Source of the DNA: an uncultured Bacteroidales bacterium
GTDB taxonomy: Bacteria > Bacteroidota > Bacteroidia > Bacteroidales > Porphyromonadaceae
NCBI GenBank assembly: GCA_902489445.1
Contig: CABTZX010000023.1
Span: forward strand, 1 to 26,808
Reading direction: 5' to 3'
DNA length: 26,808 nucleotides
Shown here: in pieces, positions 16,816 through 24,779 of the stretch
Layout of the letters: each line of letters opens with the position of its first letter
Numbering within the stretch: position 1 is the first letter of the stretch
The notes under the pieces: generated by a model
What the model saw: the letters and a program-made list of their open reading frames with translations, nothing else
Told to the model about the DNA's origin: nothing
Database searches by the model: none
Made by a program: the position numbers and the translations under genes

Positions 16816-17253
16816 TTACTGTGCCTCAGACTGTTGATACTGAAGCGATGAGAGATAGCTCTGCAACAGAATGGTGGCACTGACCCTATCCACTAATGCT
16901 TTGTCCTGCCGACGCTGCTTTTTGCCTATTCCACTTGCCAAAATAGCTTTGTGCGCCAGCACACTGGTATAGCGTTCATCGTAGAGTTCCACCGGTATAG
17001 TGGGAAACGCCTGCCCCAGACGCGCTACAAATGAGCGGATGGCACCCATACTTTCGCTGGGCAATCCGTTATTCTGAACCGCTTTTCCCACGATGATCCG
17101 ATCCACTGTTTCCTTCGATACATATTCTTTCAGAAACGGGATAACCTCACCGGGGGGCAGTGTAGTCAATGCCCCGGGGACGATACGCAGCACATCCGTA
17201 ACCGCTATGCCGCATCGCTTTTTGCCGTAATCTATTGCTATCAGCCTACCCAT
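16816..17253 (-). CDS. ruvX: YqgF/RuvX family RNase H-fold nuclease
   Basis: YqgF/RuvX is a small RNase H-like protein implicated in 16S rRNA 5'-end maturation and proposed as a Holliday-junction resolvase. From ATG 17253 it is 145 residues, the family's usual length. The N terminus MGRLIAIDYGKKRCGIAVTD has the expected acidic residue D8; a DERYTS block and VDRVSATILLQ follow. An in-frame start at 17316 would add 21 residues with no family similarity and lies upstream of the -7 box, so I reject it. It is the first gene of the five-gene minus-strand operon. The -7 box at 17263-17270 implies an almost leaderless mRNA. Confidence 0.93.
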   Translation of the reverse strand: MGRLIAIDYGKKRCGIAVTDVLRIVPGALTTLPPGEVIPFLKEYVSKETVDRIIVGKAVQNNGLPSESMGAIRSFVARLGQAFPTIPVELYDERYTSVLAHKAILASGIGKKQRRQDKALVDRVSATILLQSYLSSLQYQQSEAQ

Positions 17254-17262
17254 CCTTAGGCG

Positions 17263-17270
17263 CAAAGGTA
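17263..17270 (-). promoter_or_regulatory. Candidate -7 box of the ruvX operon
   Basis: TACCTTTG on the minus strand ends 9 bp before the ruvX ATG. With the normal distance from -7 box to start, transcription would begin about 4-6 nt before the ATG. This supports the short start for ruvX and a near-leaderless transcript. Confidence 0.55.
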
Positions 17271-17394
17271 GCAAATCAATGCCAATCACCCACTTGCACG
17301 CTCTCGCGCCGCCCAACCCACCATACTAAAGCAAAAGAAAGCGCCGTTTTGCAGCATTTTGTCGGGAGGAGTGCTCGGAATGGCGCGTTAACGC

Positions 17395-17402
17395 TACCTT
17401 TG
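17395..17402 (+). promoter_or_regulatory. Candidate -7 box of mfd
   Basis: TACCTTTG on the plus strand, identical to the divergent ruvX box. It predicts a start of transcription near 17407-17409, where a 13-codon open frame begins. The two promoters lie about 125 bp apart in the divergent gap. No -33 element is clear. Confidence 0.5.
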
Positions 17403-17406
17403 CGTT

Positions 17407-17448
17407 ATGAACGAATGGAATGAAACAGAGGGAGGCAAAATAGCATGA
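17407..17448 (+). CDS. Possible 13-codon leader peptide overlapping the mfd start
   Basis: ATG 17407 opens MNEWNETEGGKIA and its TGA (17446-17448) overlaps the mfd ATG in an ATGA arrangement. The ATG falls at or very near the predicted transcription start, so it could be translated leaderless and pass ribosomes to mfd by coupling. A GGGAGG sequence for mfd lies inside it. The peptide has no recognisable family and no run of one amino acid typical of attenuators. It may be chance. Confidence 0.3.
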   Translation: MNEWNETEGGKIA

Positions 17449-20400
17449 ATCCGCTTTCACCGCATATCGAAGAGGCTGAAATAGAGCGTCTACTGAGACT
17501 TGGCGTCACGCATCCGGGTATTCGTCGCGTGGCGGCACTGAAGGAGGCGCATGCGGCTTCGTATCTGTGTCGCGCCACGGGGCTATCGGGCAGCGCGGAT
17601 TCAGTTGTTTTGGCTCTGCTTGGCGGTACCGTTCCGGTCATTGCCGTAGCCGAAGACGAGGAACATGCCGGTTATCTCTATTCGGATATGGCGCAAATCA
17701 TCGGTACAAACAACTTGCTTTTCTTCCCATCGGCATACCGACGCCACATTAAGTACGGACATACCGACGAAGCGAACGAAGTGATGCGCACAGAGTTACT
17801 TGCGCGCCTCGCATCCGATGCTAAACCGCACATCGTTACCTATGGAGCGGCGCTCGCCGAACGGCTTCCGGAGAAGGATTCCTTCGAACGACAACTTTTT
17901 AAAGTAACCAAGGGCGCGCAGCTCGATACGGAGCAGCTCCGCACATGGCTTGTAGCGGAGGAATTCAACATAGTGGATTACGTCTATTCGCCCGGGGAAG
18001 CGGCGTTCCGCGGTAGTATTATTGATATTTTCGGATATGGTGGCGAAGAGCCGATACGTATAGACCTATTCGGCAACGAGGTTGAGAGTATCCGACGTTT
18101 TGCCGTACGCGATCAGCTTTCCTTGGGAAGCGTGGAGGAAGTAGTCATAGCGGCACGGAGTAACCGCACGGAGGCAGTAGGAAATTCCCTCTTGGAGCGG
18201 CTTTCGGAGGATTATTTACTTTACTTCAGAGATAGGGAGCTTTCGCTCGGACAGATCCGACAATTGAAAGCAGAGAAAGCCGTTGTGGTAGAGGGAGAAG
18301 GGTTCGCTTCAGACGCAGAAATGCAGCGTCTTTTGCTTCCTTCGGAGGCAGTTGCCGAACAAGCGGAACATTTATGGCAAATGGCGGCTTCCGGAGCCGA
18401 AAAGAACGCGGAGATTGTTGCCTTTCATACCAAGCCGCAGCCGCCTTTCCGCAAGGATTTCGAGCTATTCACCGAAGCTTTAATGCGCTATCGCGAGGAG
18501 CAAAAAACGGTTTTCTTCCTCACGGAGAACGCATCTCAGGCGGAACGTCTCAAGGAAATAGTAACCGATCTCGGTGGCGCTGAGTTAGTTCCGCGCATTT
18601 TACCCCTTACACTGCACGAAGGCTTTGAGGATGAGGACGCTAAGATGGTGTTCATTACGGATCACCAGCTATTTGAACGCTACCACAAGTACAACATCCG
18701 CGCGGAAAAGATCCGTGGCAATAAAGTAGCCCTCACCCTCGAAGAGCTGCAACGCTTCGCTCCGGGCGATTATATCGTGCATTACGACCACGGCATCGGG
18801 CAGTTCGCCGGGCTGTTCAAAACAAAGATTGGCGATGTAGAGCAGGAAGTTATTAAAATTCTATACCGCAACAACGATTATATCTATGTAAACCTGCACA
18901 GCCTGCACAAACTGTCAAAATACCGCGGAAAGGAAGATGTACCGCCGGAGCTGAGTGAATTGGGCGGTGGTGCATGGCAGCGGCTCAAGGAACGCACCAA
19001 GAAAAAGGTAAAGGATATTGCTCGCGATCTTATCAAACTGTATGCCGCTCGCAAGGAGGCAGAGGGCTTTGCATTCAGTCCGGATAGTTATTTGCAGCAC
19101 GAGTTGGAAGCTTCCTTTATCTATGAGGAAACACCTGACCAAGCCAAAGCGGTGGAAGCGGTCAAAACGGATATGGAGAGCCGCCAGCCGATGGATAGGC
19201 TCATCTGTGGCGATGTAGGTTTCGGCAAAACAGAAGTAGCGATGCGCGCCGCATTCAAGGCGGTTGCCGATAGCAAGCAGGTTGCCGTTTTGGTGCCCAC
19301 AACATTGCTCGCGTACCAGCATTACCGCACATTTACGGAGCGATTCAAGAGCTTCCCCGTCACGATAGCCTACTATTCGCGTGCCAAGGGGACAAAAGAG
19401 TCAAAAGCGATCCTCGAAGGGCTGAAATCGGGACGCGTCGATATTGTGATCGGCACGCACCGACTAACCGGCAAAGAGGTTGAGTTTAAGGATCTTGGCT
19501 TACTCATTATCGACGAGGAACAGAAGTTTGGCGTTGCCGTTAAGGAAAAGCTCCGCAAAATGCAGGTAAACGTGGATACGCTCACCATGAGTGCCACGCC
19601 GATACCGCGTACGCTTCAGTTCTCGCTTATGGGCACGCGCGACCTTTCCAACATAATGACGCCGCCACGCAACCGCTATCCCATCGCCACGGCACGGATC
19701 TCTTTCTCCATCGAACAGATCGGCGAAGCGATCAATTACGAGCTAAGCCGCAACGGGCAGGTCTATTTTGTACACAATCGGATAGGTGATATCGAGGCGT
19801 TAGCGGACAAATTGCGCAAAGAGGTGCCGGATGCTCGCATAGCAGTGGGGCACGGCAGAATGAATCAAACTGAACTTGAAGAACTTATACTATCCTTTTC
19901 GCGCTACGAGTACGATGTTTTGGTCGCCACTACTATTATTGAAAACGGCATCGACGTACCCAACGCCAACACCATATTCATTGACGACGCCGAGCGCTAC
20001 GGACTGAGCGATTTGCACCAACTGCGCGGCAGAGTGGGACGAAGCAACAAAAAGGCGTTTTGTTACCTGATTACGCCGCCACCCGAACAGTTAAGCAGCG
20101 TGGCACGCAGGCGGATTAAGGCCATTGAAACCTACTCCGATCTCGGCAGCGGGATGCGTATCGCCTTGCAGGACCTTGATATACGCGGAGCCGGCAATGT
20201 GTTTGGCAGCGAACAAAGCGGGTTTATTGCCGATTTAGGCTTCGATGCATACCATAAGCTCTTTAATGAAGCGGTACGCGAGGTTAAAACGGAGGAATTC
20301 CCTGAATACTTCAAGGACGAAGTGCGCCAAGCATCGTTCGATAATGAGGGCGAAACGCTCTTCGAAAGCGACCTTGCCCTCTCGCTTCCTCCCGACTATG

Positions 20401-20825
20401 TACCGGACGATGGCGAGCGTATTGAACTATACCGCCGTTTGGACGGGCTGAACGATGAAGCCGAAGTAGCGCAATTTAGGGACGAACTGCGCGATCGCTT
20501 CGGACCGCTCCCCGATAGTGCCCTACAACTTATCGACGTACCCCGCGTGCGCTCCGTAGCGCGTGCTATGGGATTCCGCCGCGTTGTATTGCATGAGGGT
20601 AAATTGCGTCTTTTCCTTCCCGAGAATGCATCGGACGCCTACTACCAATCCGCGGAGTTTGATGCCGTTATCACCTATGCAACTATTCACGCCGAGCGGT
20701 GCCGTTTGGAAGAAAGTAGGCGGGGAAGCCGGCTCTTACGTATCGAAAAGGTCAAAAGCGTGCCGGAAGCGCTAACGGTTCTCCGAGCTCTATCCGCTAC
20801 CAAACCAACCCTGCCCAAACAGTGA
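17445..20825 (+). CDS. mfd: Transcription-repair coupling factor Mfd
   Basis: Mfd releases RNA polymerase stalled at DNA damage and recruits UvrA/B. The protein is 1126 residues, close to the usual 1150. The order is as expected. A UvrB-like N-terminal region comes first. The polymerase-interacting domain (YIVHYDHGIGQFAGL, near 443-457) follows. Next are the RecG-like translocase motor with Walker A GDVGFGKTE (near 588), DEEQKFGV (near 689), TMSATPIPRTL and RGRVGRS (near 861), and the C-terminal UvrA-binding domain. All motifs look intact. ATG 17445 overlaps the stop of a small leader frame. It diverges from the ruvX operon. No hairpin terminator follows; palindrome array C begins 17 bp after the stop. 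Confidence 0.97.
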   Translation: MNPLSPHIEEAEIERLLRLGVTHPGIRRVAALKEAHAASYLCRATGLSGSADSVVLALLGGTVPVIAVAEDEEHAGYLYSDMAQIIGTNNLLFFPSAYRRHIKYGHTDEANEVMRTELLARLASDAKPHIVTYGAALAERLPEKDSFERQLFKVTKGAQLDTEQLRTWLVAEEFNIVDYVYSPGEAAFRGSIIDIFGYGGEEPIRIDLFGNEVESIRRFAVRDQLSLGSVEEVVIAARSNRTEAVGNSLLERLSEDYLLYFRDRELSLGQIRQLKAEKAVVVEGEGFASDAEMQRLLLPSEAVAEQAEHLWQMAASGAEKNAEIVAFHTKPQPPFRKDFELFTEALMRYREEQKTVFFLTENASQAERLKEIVTDLGGAELVPRILPLTLHEGFEDEDAKMVFITDHQLFERYHKYNIRAEKIRGNKVALTLEELQRFAPGDYIVHYDHGIGQFAGLFKTKIGDVEQEVIKILYRNNDYIYVNLHSLHKLSKYRGKEDVPPELSELGGGAWQRLKERTKKKVKDIARDLIKLYAARKEAEGFAFSPDSYLQHELEASFIYEETPDQAKAVEAVKTDMESRQPMDRLICGDVGFGKTEVAMRAAFKAVADSKQVAVLVPTTLLAYQHYRTFTERFKSFPVTIAYYSRAKGTKESKAILEGLKSGRVDIVIGTHRLTGKEVEFKDLGLLIIDEEQKFGVAVKEKLRKMQVNVDTLTMSATPIPRTLQFSLMGTRDLSNIMTPPRNRYPIATARISFSIEQIGEAINYELSRNGQVYFVHNRIGDIEALADKLRKEVPDARIAVGHGRMNQTELEELILSFSRYEYDVLVATTIIENGIDVPNANTIFIDDAERYGLSDLHQLRGRVGRSNKKAFCYLITPPPEQLSSVARRRIKAIETYSDLGSGMRIALQDLDIRGAGNVFGSEQSGFIADLGFDAYHKLFNEAVREVKTEEFPEYFKDEVRQASFDNEGETLFESDLALSLPPDYVPDDGERIELYRRLDGLNDEAEVAQFRDELRDRFGPLPDSALQLIDVPRVRSVARAMGFRRVVLHEGKLRLFLPENASDAYYQSAEFDAVITYATIHAERCRLEESRRGSRLLRIEKVKSVPEALTVLRALSATKPTLPKQ

Positions 20826-20842
20826 ACCGGTAACGGCTGACA

Positions 20843-20930
20843 ATACCTATATACCTTTGCCGCAAAAGGTATATACCTATCTGAGCAAAGGTATATACAT
20901 ATCAACGGAGAGGTATATACCTTTTGTCCG
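20843..20930. repeat. 22-bp palindrome array C (4 units)
   Basis: Units start at 20843, 20865, 20887 and 20909, in an exact 22-bp register. The last three have GGTATATAC at 20868, 20890 and 20912. The first has CCTATATACCTTT in the same register, so its left half is altered. The second and fourth are closest to AAAGGTATATACCTTT. Spacers differ from those of arrays A and B. It lies between mfd and the next gene, before that gene's -7 box. Confidence 0.9.
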
Positions 20931-20968
20931 GCTCCATGCTCACTGTTAGGAATTAGCTCCTAAAGGGG

Positions 20969-20976
20969 TATCTTTG
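20969..20976 (+). promoter_or_regulatory. Candidate -7 box for the PH-like membrane protein gene
   Basis: TATCTTTG matches TAnnTTTG. It predicts transcription from about 20982, which is compatible with either the GTG at 20996 or the ATG at 21026. It lies 39 bp after array C. Confidence 0.5.
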
Positions 20977-21025
20977 CCGTAGATAGAAAGGATGTGTGGA
21001 ACGACTAAACGAACAGACTGCTATT

Positions 21026-21550
21026 ATGGAAAAACAGACGTATGTACTGAAGTGGGATAAACTGGCAGTAGGGATTACCATATTTTGTACGCTTGTAGCA
21101 ATTAATGTAATCGCTTTGGGCTGCCTTTCCCAAGGGTGGCAACGTTGGATTAGCATCTTGGTCGGCTTGTTTATAACTATTCCCAGTGCGCTGATGTGCC
21201 CCCTATCGGTTACCAAAGAGGGGGATACGCTCTCCGTGAAACATCTGCTACACAAAAAGCACATATTGCTTTCGGAATACAAAGCCACCACCCTCCCAAA
21301 CGGATTCTCCCTGAACGGTTTTTGGCGATTGTGCGCTTCCGGCGGCATGATGGGCTATTGGGGGCTGTGGAGCGATGGAAGAGGGCACCGATACAGCTTC
21401 TTCCTAACTCACCGCAAAAGGGACGTGCAGCAGCTCGAACCCCTGCTCCCCAACAAAAAGAGGCGCATCCTTGTAAACTGCCCTGCCGAGTGGCTCACCC
21501 CCTCCGCCCCCAAAGAGCTGAAAAAAGAAGCCGAATACGACGAAATATGA
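21026..21550 (+). CDS. Small membrane protein with bacterial PH-like domain
   Basis: The protein has 174 residues. Two closely spaced hydrophobic segments (about 14-33 and 38-57) form a hairpin in the membrane. The cytoplasmic part then has strands resembling a bacterial pleckstrin-homology domain: GDTLSVKHLLHKKHILLSEY, followed by a Gly-rich MMGYWGLWSDGRGHRYSFF turn and a final strand. That assignment is by pattern and moderate. I chose ATG 21026; GTG 20996 would add 10 residues and is also possible. It has its own -7 box and is followed immediately by the eno promoter. Its function is unknown. Confidence 0.7.
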   Translation: MEKQTYVLKWDKLAVGITIFCTLVAINVIALGCLSQGWQRWISILVGLFITIPSALMCPLSVTKEGDTLSVKHLLHKKHILLSEYKATTLPNGFSLNGFWRLCASGGMMGYWGLWSDGRGHRYSFFLTHRKRDVQQLEPLLPNKKRRILVNCPAEWLTPSAPKELKKEAEYDEI

Positions 21551-21551
21551 C

Positions 21552-21559
21552 TATCTTTG
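21552..21559 (+). promoter_or_regulatory. Candidate -7 box of eno
   Basis: TATCTTTG begins one base after the stop codon of the PH-like gene and predicts a leader of about 32 nt for eno. Enolase is expected to be highly expressed, so a dedicated promoter makes sense. Confidence 0.55.
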
Positions 21560-21597
21560 CAAGGAGAACAAAATAGGAATATTAGAACCGTACAACT

Positions 21598-22884
21598 ATG
21601 GAGATAGTAATGATTAATGGGCGCGAAATATTGGATTCGCGCGGAAACCCTACGGTAGAGGTAGAAGTGGAATTGAGCGACGGTATTGTAGGTCGCGCTT
21701 CCGTACCGAGCGGAGCTTCCACAGGAGAACACGAAGCAGTAGAACTTCGTGACGGAAATAAACAGCGTTATGAAGGCAAAGGCGTTGAAAAAGCGGTAGA
21801 AAATGTCAACAACGTAATTGCTCCCGCTCTTTTCGGTATGAGCGTATTTGAACAACGCGCTATAGACAAAAAGATGATCGAACTGGACGGAACGCCCAAT
21901 AAATCCAACTTGGGAGCGAATGCCATTTTAGGTGTTTCGCTCGCTGTGGCACAAGCTGCCGCACGTGAATTGGGGCTTCCGTTGTACCGCTACTTGGGTG
22001 GCGTTAATGGTCATATTCTGCCGATCCCGATGATGAACATCATCAACGGAGGCTCACACAGCGATGCGCCTATCGCTTTCCAGGAATTTATGATCCGCCC
22101 CGTGGGTGCTGCTACGTTCCGCGAAGGGCTTCGCATGGGTGCAGAAGTATTCCACGCGCTGAAAAAGGTACTTAAAGCGCGCGGGCTCAGTACAGCCGTC
22201 GGCGACGAAGGCGGATTTGCTCCTAATTTGGAAGGTACTGAAGATGCGCTTCGCAGTATCATTGAGGCAGTTAAGCAAGCCGGTTACGAACCGGGCAAGG
22301 ATATTCGCATCGCATTAGATTGCGCCGCCAGCGAATTCTTTGATGGTTCTGTTTACGATTACACCAAGTTTGAAGGGGAAAGTGGTGCCAAGCGTAGCAT
22401 CGAAGAACAAGTGGCTTACCTCAAACAACTTACTGAAACATTCCCCATCGATTCGATAGAAGATGGTATGGGTGAGAATGACTGGGAAGGATGGGCTCTG
22501 CTGACGCGCGAATTGGGCAATAAGATCCAGTTGGTTGGCGATGACCTGTTCGTAACCAATGTGGAATATCTGCGCAAGGGGATCCAACAACATTGTGCCA
22601 ATTCGATACTAATTAAGGTAAACCAGATCGGTACGCTGAGCGAAACGCTCGATGCAATCGATTTAGCGCATCGTAACGGCTATACGGCTGTTGTATCGCA
22701 CCGAAGCGGTGAAACGGAGGATACCACCATTGCGGATATTGCCGTTGCTACCAATGCCGGACAGATTAAGACCGGTTCCTTGAGCCGTACGGATCGTATC
22801 GCTAAGTACAATCAGTTGTTGCGCATCGAGGAAGCACTGGACGAAACCGCACGTTACGGATATCCCTCTGCTTGCGAGGATTAA
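21598..22884 (+). CDS. eno: Enolase
   Basis: Enolase converts 2-phosphoglycerate to phosphoenolpyruvate in glycolysis and back in gluconeogenesis. It is 428 residues, normal length. Active-site residues are visible: E204 in VGDEGGFAPN, K340 in LIKVNQIGTLSET, H368-R-S in SHRSGETEDT and K391 in QIKTGSLSRTDR. Mg-binding D241, E288 and D315 sit in the expected segments, as does the flexible loop PSGASTGEHEA (37-47). It is intact. It has its own promoter and ends before a strong hairpin, so it is probably a monocistronic unit. Confidence 0.98.
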   Translation: MEIVMINGREILDSRGNPTVEVEVELSDGIVGRASVPSGASTGEHEAVELRDGNKQRYEGKGVEKAVENVNNVIAPALFGMSVFEQRAIDKKMIELDGTPNKSNLGANAILGVSLAVAQAAARELGLPLYRYLGGVNGHILPIPMMNIINGGSHSDAPIAFQEFMIRPVGAATFREGLRMGAEVFHALKKVLKARGLSTAVGDEGGFAPNLEGTEDALRSIIEAVKQAGYEPGKDIRIALDCAASEFFDGSVYDYTKFEGESGAKRSIEEQVAYLKQLTETFPIDSIEDGMGENDWEGWALLTRELGNKIQLVGDDLFVTNVEYLRKGIQQHCANSILIKVNQIGTLSETLDAIDLAHRNGYTAVVSHRSGETEDTTIADIAVATNAGQIKTGSLSRTDRIAKYNQLLRIEEALDETARYGYPSACED

Positions 22885-22924
22885 GCGCATCCCATTCATA
22901 AGCATAATTTGTAACTTTAATACG

Positions 22925-22967
22925 AGCATCGGGGCTGTGACTTACACACGCTCCGGTGCTTCTTTCC
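22925..22967 (+). terminator. Terminator-like hairpin after eno
   Basis: A 10-bp outer stem (22925-22934 with 22951-22960, two G-T wobbles) continues through C-G and TGTG/CACA to a 5-nt ACTTA loop, with one bulged base. TTCTTTCC follows. It can end the eno transcript. It also stops only 8 bp before the start codon of the acyltransferase gene, so it may influence that gene too. Confidence 0.7.
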
Positions 22968-22968
22968 A

Positions 22969-23931
22969 TTGAAAAACAAGCTTCCTTTTACTATACGTTT
23001 GCGCTGGGCGGCGGTGAGGCTCTATGCCTGCATTCCGGAGCCACTGCTCAGGTTGCTCGTTCGTCCGAATGCGTTTCTGCTGCGTTGTATCGTTCGTTAT
23101 CGCAGAAACGTAGTGAGAAGCAATCTGCGCCGTGCCTTTTCGCAAGCGGATCAAGCACAGCTGCGTGCAACAGAAGTGCGTTTCTACCGGCATCTTGCCG
23201 CAATGTTCCTGATGGGCTTAAAAGTGCCGTTTGAGAGCGAAAAGCGGTTGCGCAAGCATTTCTCCCTAAAAGGCTTGGAGCTGATTACCGATTTAAAGGA
23301 AAAAGGGTATAAAACCATCTTTGTAACTATGGGGCATTGTGGCGATTGGGAGCTGTTTTCCGCTTCACCCATCTATCTTAATGCACTCGGAATCAAGCTG
23401 GTTAATGTGTATAAAGCGCTACATAATGCTTCGGGCGACCTGATTGCCAAACGATTGCGTACCATGCACGGCGCGGAAGCTATAGAGATGTTCGAGGTTC
23501 CCCGCTATGTGCTTGCCGCTCAGAATGCTACGGATGACGCTGAAACACGTTTGATCGTATTTCTCGCCGACCAATGTCCCGGACGGGAACAAGCGCATTA
23601 TGGCACGCTCTTCCTGAACCAACCCACAACATTCCTGGACGGTTGGGCGCGTTTAGCGCATAAATTGGGCTTACCGGTGGTTTACCTCGAAATAGTACCA
23701 CAGCGGCGAGGCCGTCATTGGCAAGGAACTATGCAACTACTCACTGCCGATGCGGCACAAATGAGTATACCGGAGCTTATGGAACGATACGTAACCGCAC
23801 TCGAGCGAAATATACGTCGCGCGCCTTCCTTCTGGCTCTGGAGCCACAAACGCTGGCGCTTTACGCCCGACGATATCCCCGGAATTGTTCGTTCGAATAC
23901 ACTTAGCAATAGAGCCTCTACATCTGCATAA
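22969..23931 (+). CDS. LpxL/HtrB-type lipid A acyltransferase
   Basis: This inner-membrane-associated acyltransferase is predicted to add a secondary acyl chain to lipid A. It has 320 residues. The catalytic HX4E motif is H123-CGDW-E128 in a GHCGDWELF context; FLADQCPG follows near 200, and SFWLWSHKRWR near the end is the conserved C-terminal motif. The N terminus (LPFTIRLRWAAVRLYA) is hydrophobic and basic, without a cleavable signal. No early ATG exists in frame, so TTG 22969 (MKNKLPFTIRLRW) is the best start. It follows the eno hairpin by 8 bp. No full -7 box is seen; TAACTTTA at 22912 is a weak candidate. Confidence 0.88.
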   Translation: MKNKLPFTIRLRWAAVRLYACIPEPLLRLLVRPNAFLLRCIVRYRRNVVRSNLRRAFSQADQAQLRATEVRFYRHLAAMFLMGLKVPFESEKRLRKHFSLKGLELITDLKEKGYKTIFVTMGHCGDWELFSASPIYLNALGIKLVNVYKALHNASGDLIAKRLRTMHGAEAIEMFEVPRYVLAAQNATDDAETRLIVFLADQCPGREQAHYGTLFLNQPTTFLDGWARLAHKLGLPVVYLEIVPQRRGRHWQGTMQLLTADAAQMSIPELMERYVTALERNIRRAPSFWLWSHKRWRFTPDDIPGIVRSNTLSNRASTSA

Positions 23932-23944
23932 GAAATAGTTTTTG

Positions 23945-23952
23945 TAAGTTTG
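23945..23952 (+). promoter_or_regulatory. Candidate -7 box of rsmI
   Basis: TAAGTTTG matches TAnnTTTG, 13 bp after the acyltransferase stop. A leader of about 60 nt would contain the interrupted inverted repeat GGTATG...CATACC (23958-23963 and 23986-23991), too loose to call a regulator. Confidence 0.4.
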
Positions 23953-24004
23953 CCATCGGTATGGGATACTATTTGGCAAGTTACGCATACCATAGGAGTA
24001 CGAA

Positions 24005-24013
24005 AAGGAGGTG
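24005..24013 (+). promoter_or_regulatory. Strong Shine-Dalgarno of rsmI
   Basis: AAGGAGGTG lies 5 bp before ATG 24019. Such a full match to the 16S 3' end is unusual in this window, where most genes lack a clear ribosome-binding site. It fixes the rsmI start at 24019 rather than the in-frame ATG at 23950. Confidence 0.7.
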
Positions 24014-24018
24014 TGGCA

Positions 24019-24747
24019 ATGGGATCACTCACAATCATACCCACTCCGGTAGGCAATCTGAAGGACATCACCCTGAGGGCCTTAGAGGAGTTACAGCAAG
24101 CCGATCTAATATTGGCTGAGGACACGCGCACATCGAGTGTCCTGCTCAAGCATTACGATATTCGGAAACCTATGGAGAGCCACCACAAATTCAACGAATA
24201 CAAGGAAGCGGACGAAATGGCGCAGCGCATCGCCTCCGGCCTTCGTGTAGCGCTTATTTCGGACGCCGGCACCCCGCTCATCAGCGATCCCGGCAGTTTT
24301 CTTGTAAAAGCGTGCCGCGAAGAGGGCGTTCCCGTATCCTGCCTTCCCGGAGCTACGGCTCTCATTCCCGCATTGGTTATGAGCGGGCTCTCAACGGAAC
24401 GCTTCGCTTTCGAAGGCTTTCTACCGGTAAAAAAAGGACGACAGACGAAGCTCGCGGAGCTATCTCACGAACCACGAACAATAATCTTCTACGAATCGCC
24501 GTTCCGTGTACAGCGAACGCTCCGCGACCTATGCATCGCCTTTGGTAGCGAGCGCCAAGCCGTCACCGTACGCGAACTATCCAAAATACACGAAGAGGTA
24601 CAGAGCGGCACCCTAAACGAGCTGGCCGATTTCTACCAAACCACGCCGCCGAAAGGCGAGTTCGTCCTATTAGTGCAGGGAACCGATGAGCTAAAATCAT
24701 CACAGAAAAAGGAACAAAAACGCAAACAACAGGAACAAGAACCATAA
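24019..24747 (+). CDS. rsmI: 16S rRNA 2'-O-ribose C1402 methyltransferase
   Basis: RsmI methylates the ribose of C1402 in 16S rRNA using SAM. It has 242 residues in the SAM-dependent tetrapyrrole-methylase fold. Family motifs are IIPTPVGNLKDITLRALEEL at the N terminus, LAEDTRTSSVLLKHYDI, SHHKFNE, ISDAGTPLISDPG and PGATALIPALVMSGL. The C-terminal tail is Lys/Gln-rich and low complexity. The start is set by the strong Shine-Dalgarno. A lipoprotein gene follows after 32 bp with no promoter or terminator seen between, so they may be cotranscribed. Confidence 0.96.
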   Translation: MGSLTIIPTPVGNLKDITLRALEELQQADLILAEDTRTSSVLLKHYDIRKPMESHHKFNEYKEADEMAQRIASGLRVALISDAGTPLISDPGSFLVKACREEGVPVSCLPGATALIPALVMSGLSTERFAFEGFLPVKKGRQTKLAELSHEPRTIIFYESPFRVQRTLRDLCIAFGSERQAVTVRELSKIHEEVQSGTLNELADFYQTTPPKGEFVLLVQGTDELKSSQKKEQKRKQQEQEP

Positions 24748-24779
24748 TAAACAGAAGTATAATAAGGGAGAATAGAACA

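Noticed and set aside
16816..17316. Longer ruvX start at 17316
   Set aside because: The 21 extra residues lack similarity and the start lies upstream of the -7 box.
23958..23991. GGTATG...CATACC in the rsmI leader as a riboswitch
   Set aside because: A 6-bp interrupted stem with a 22-nt loop has no known riboswitch features; too weak to report.
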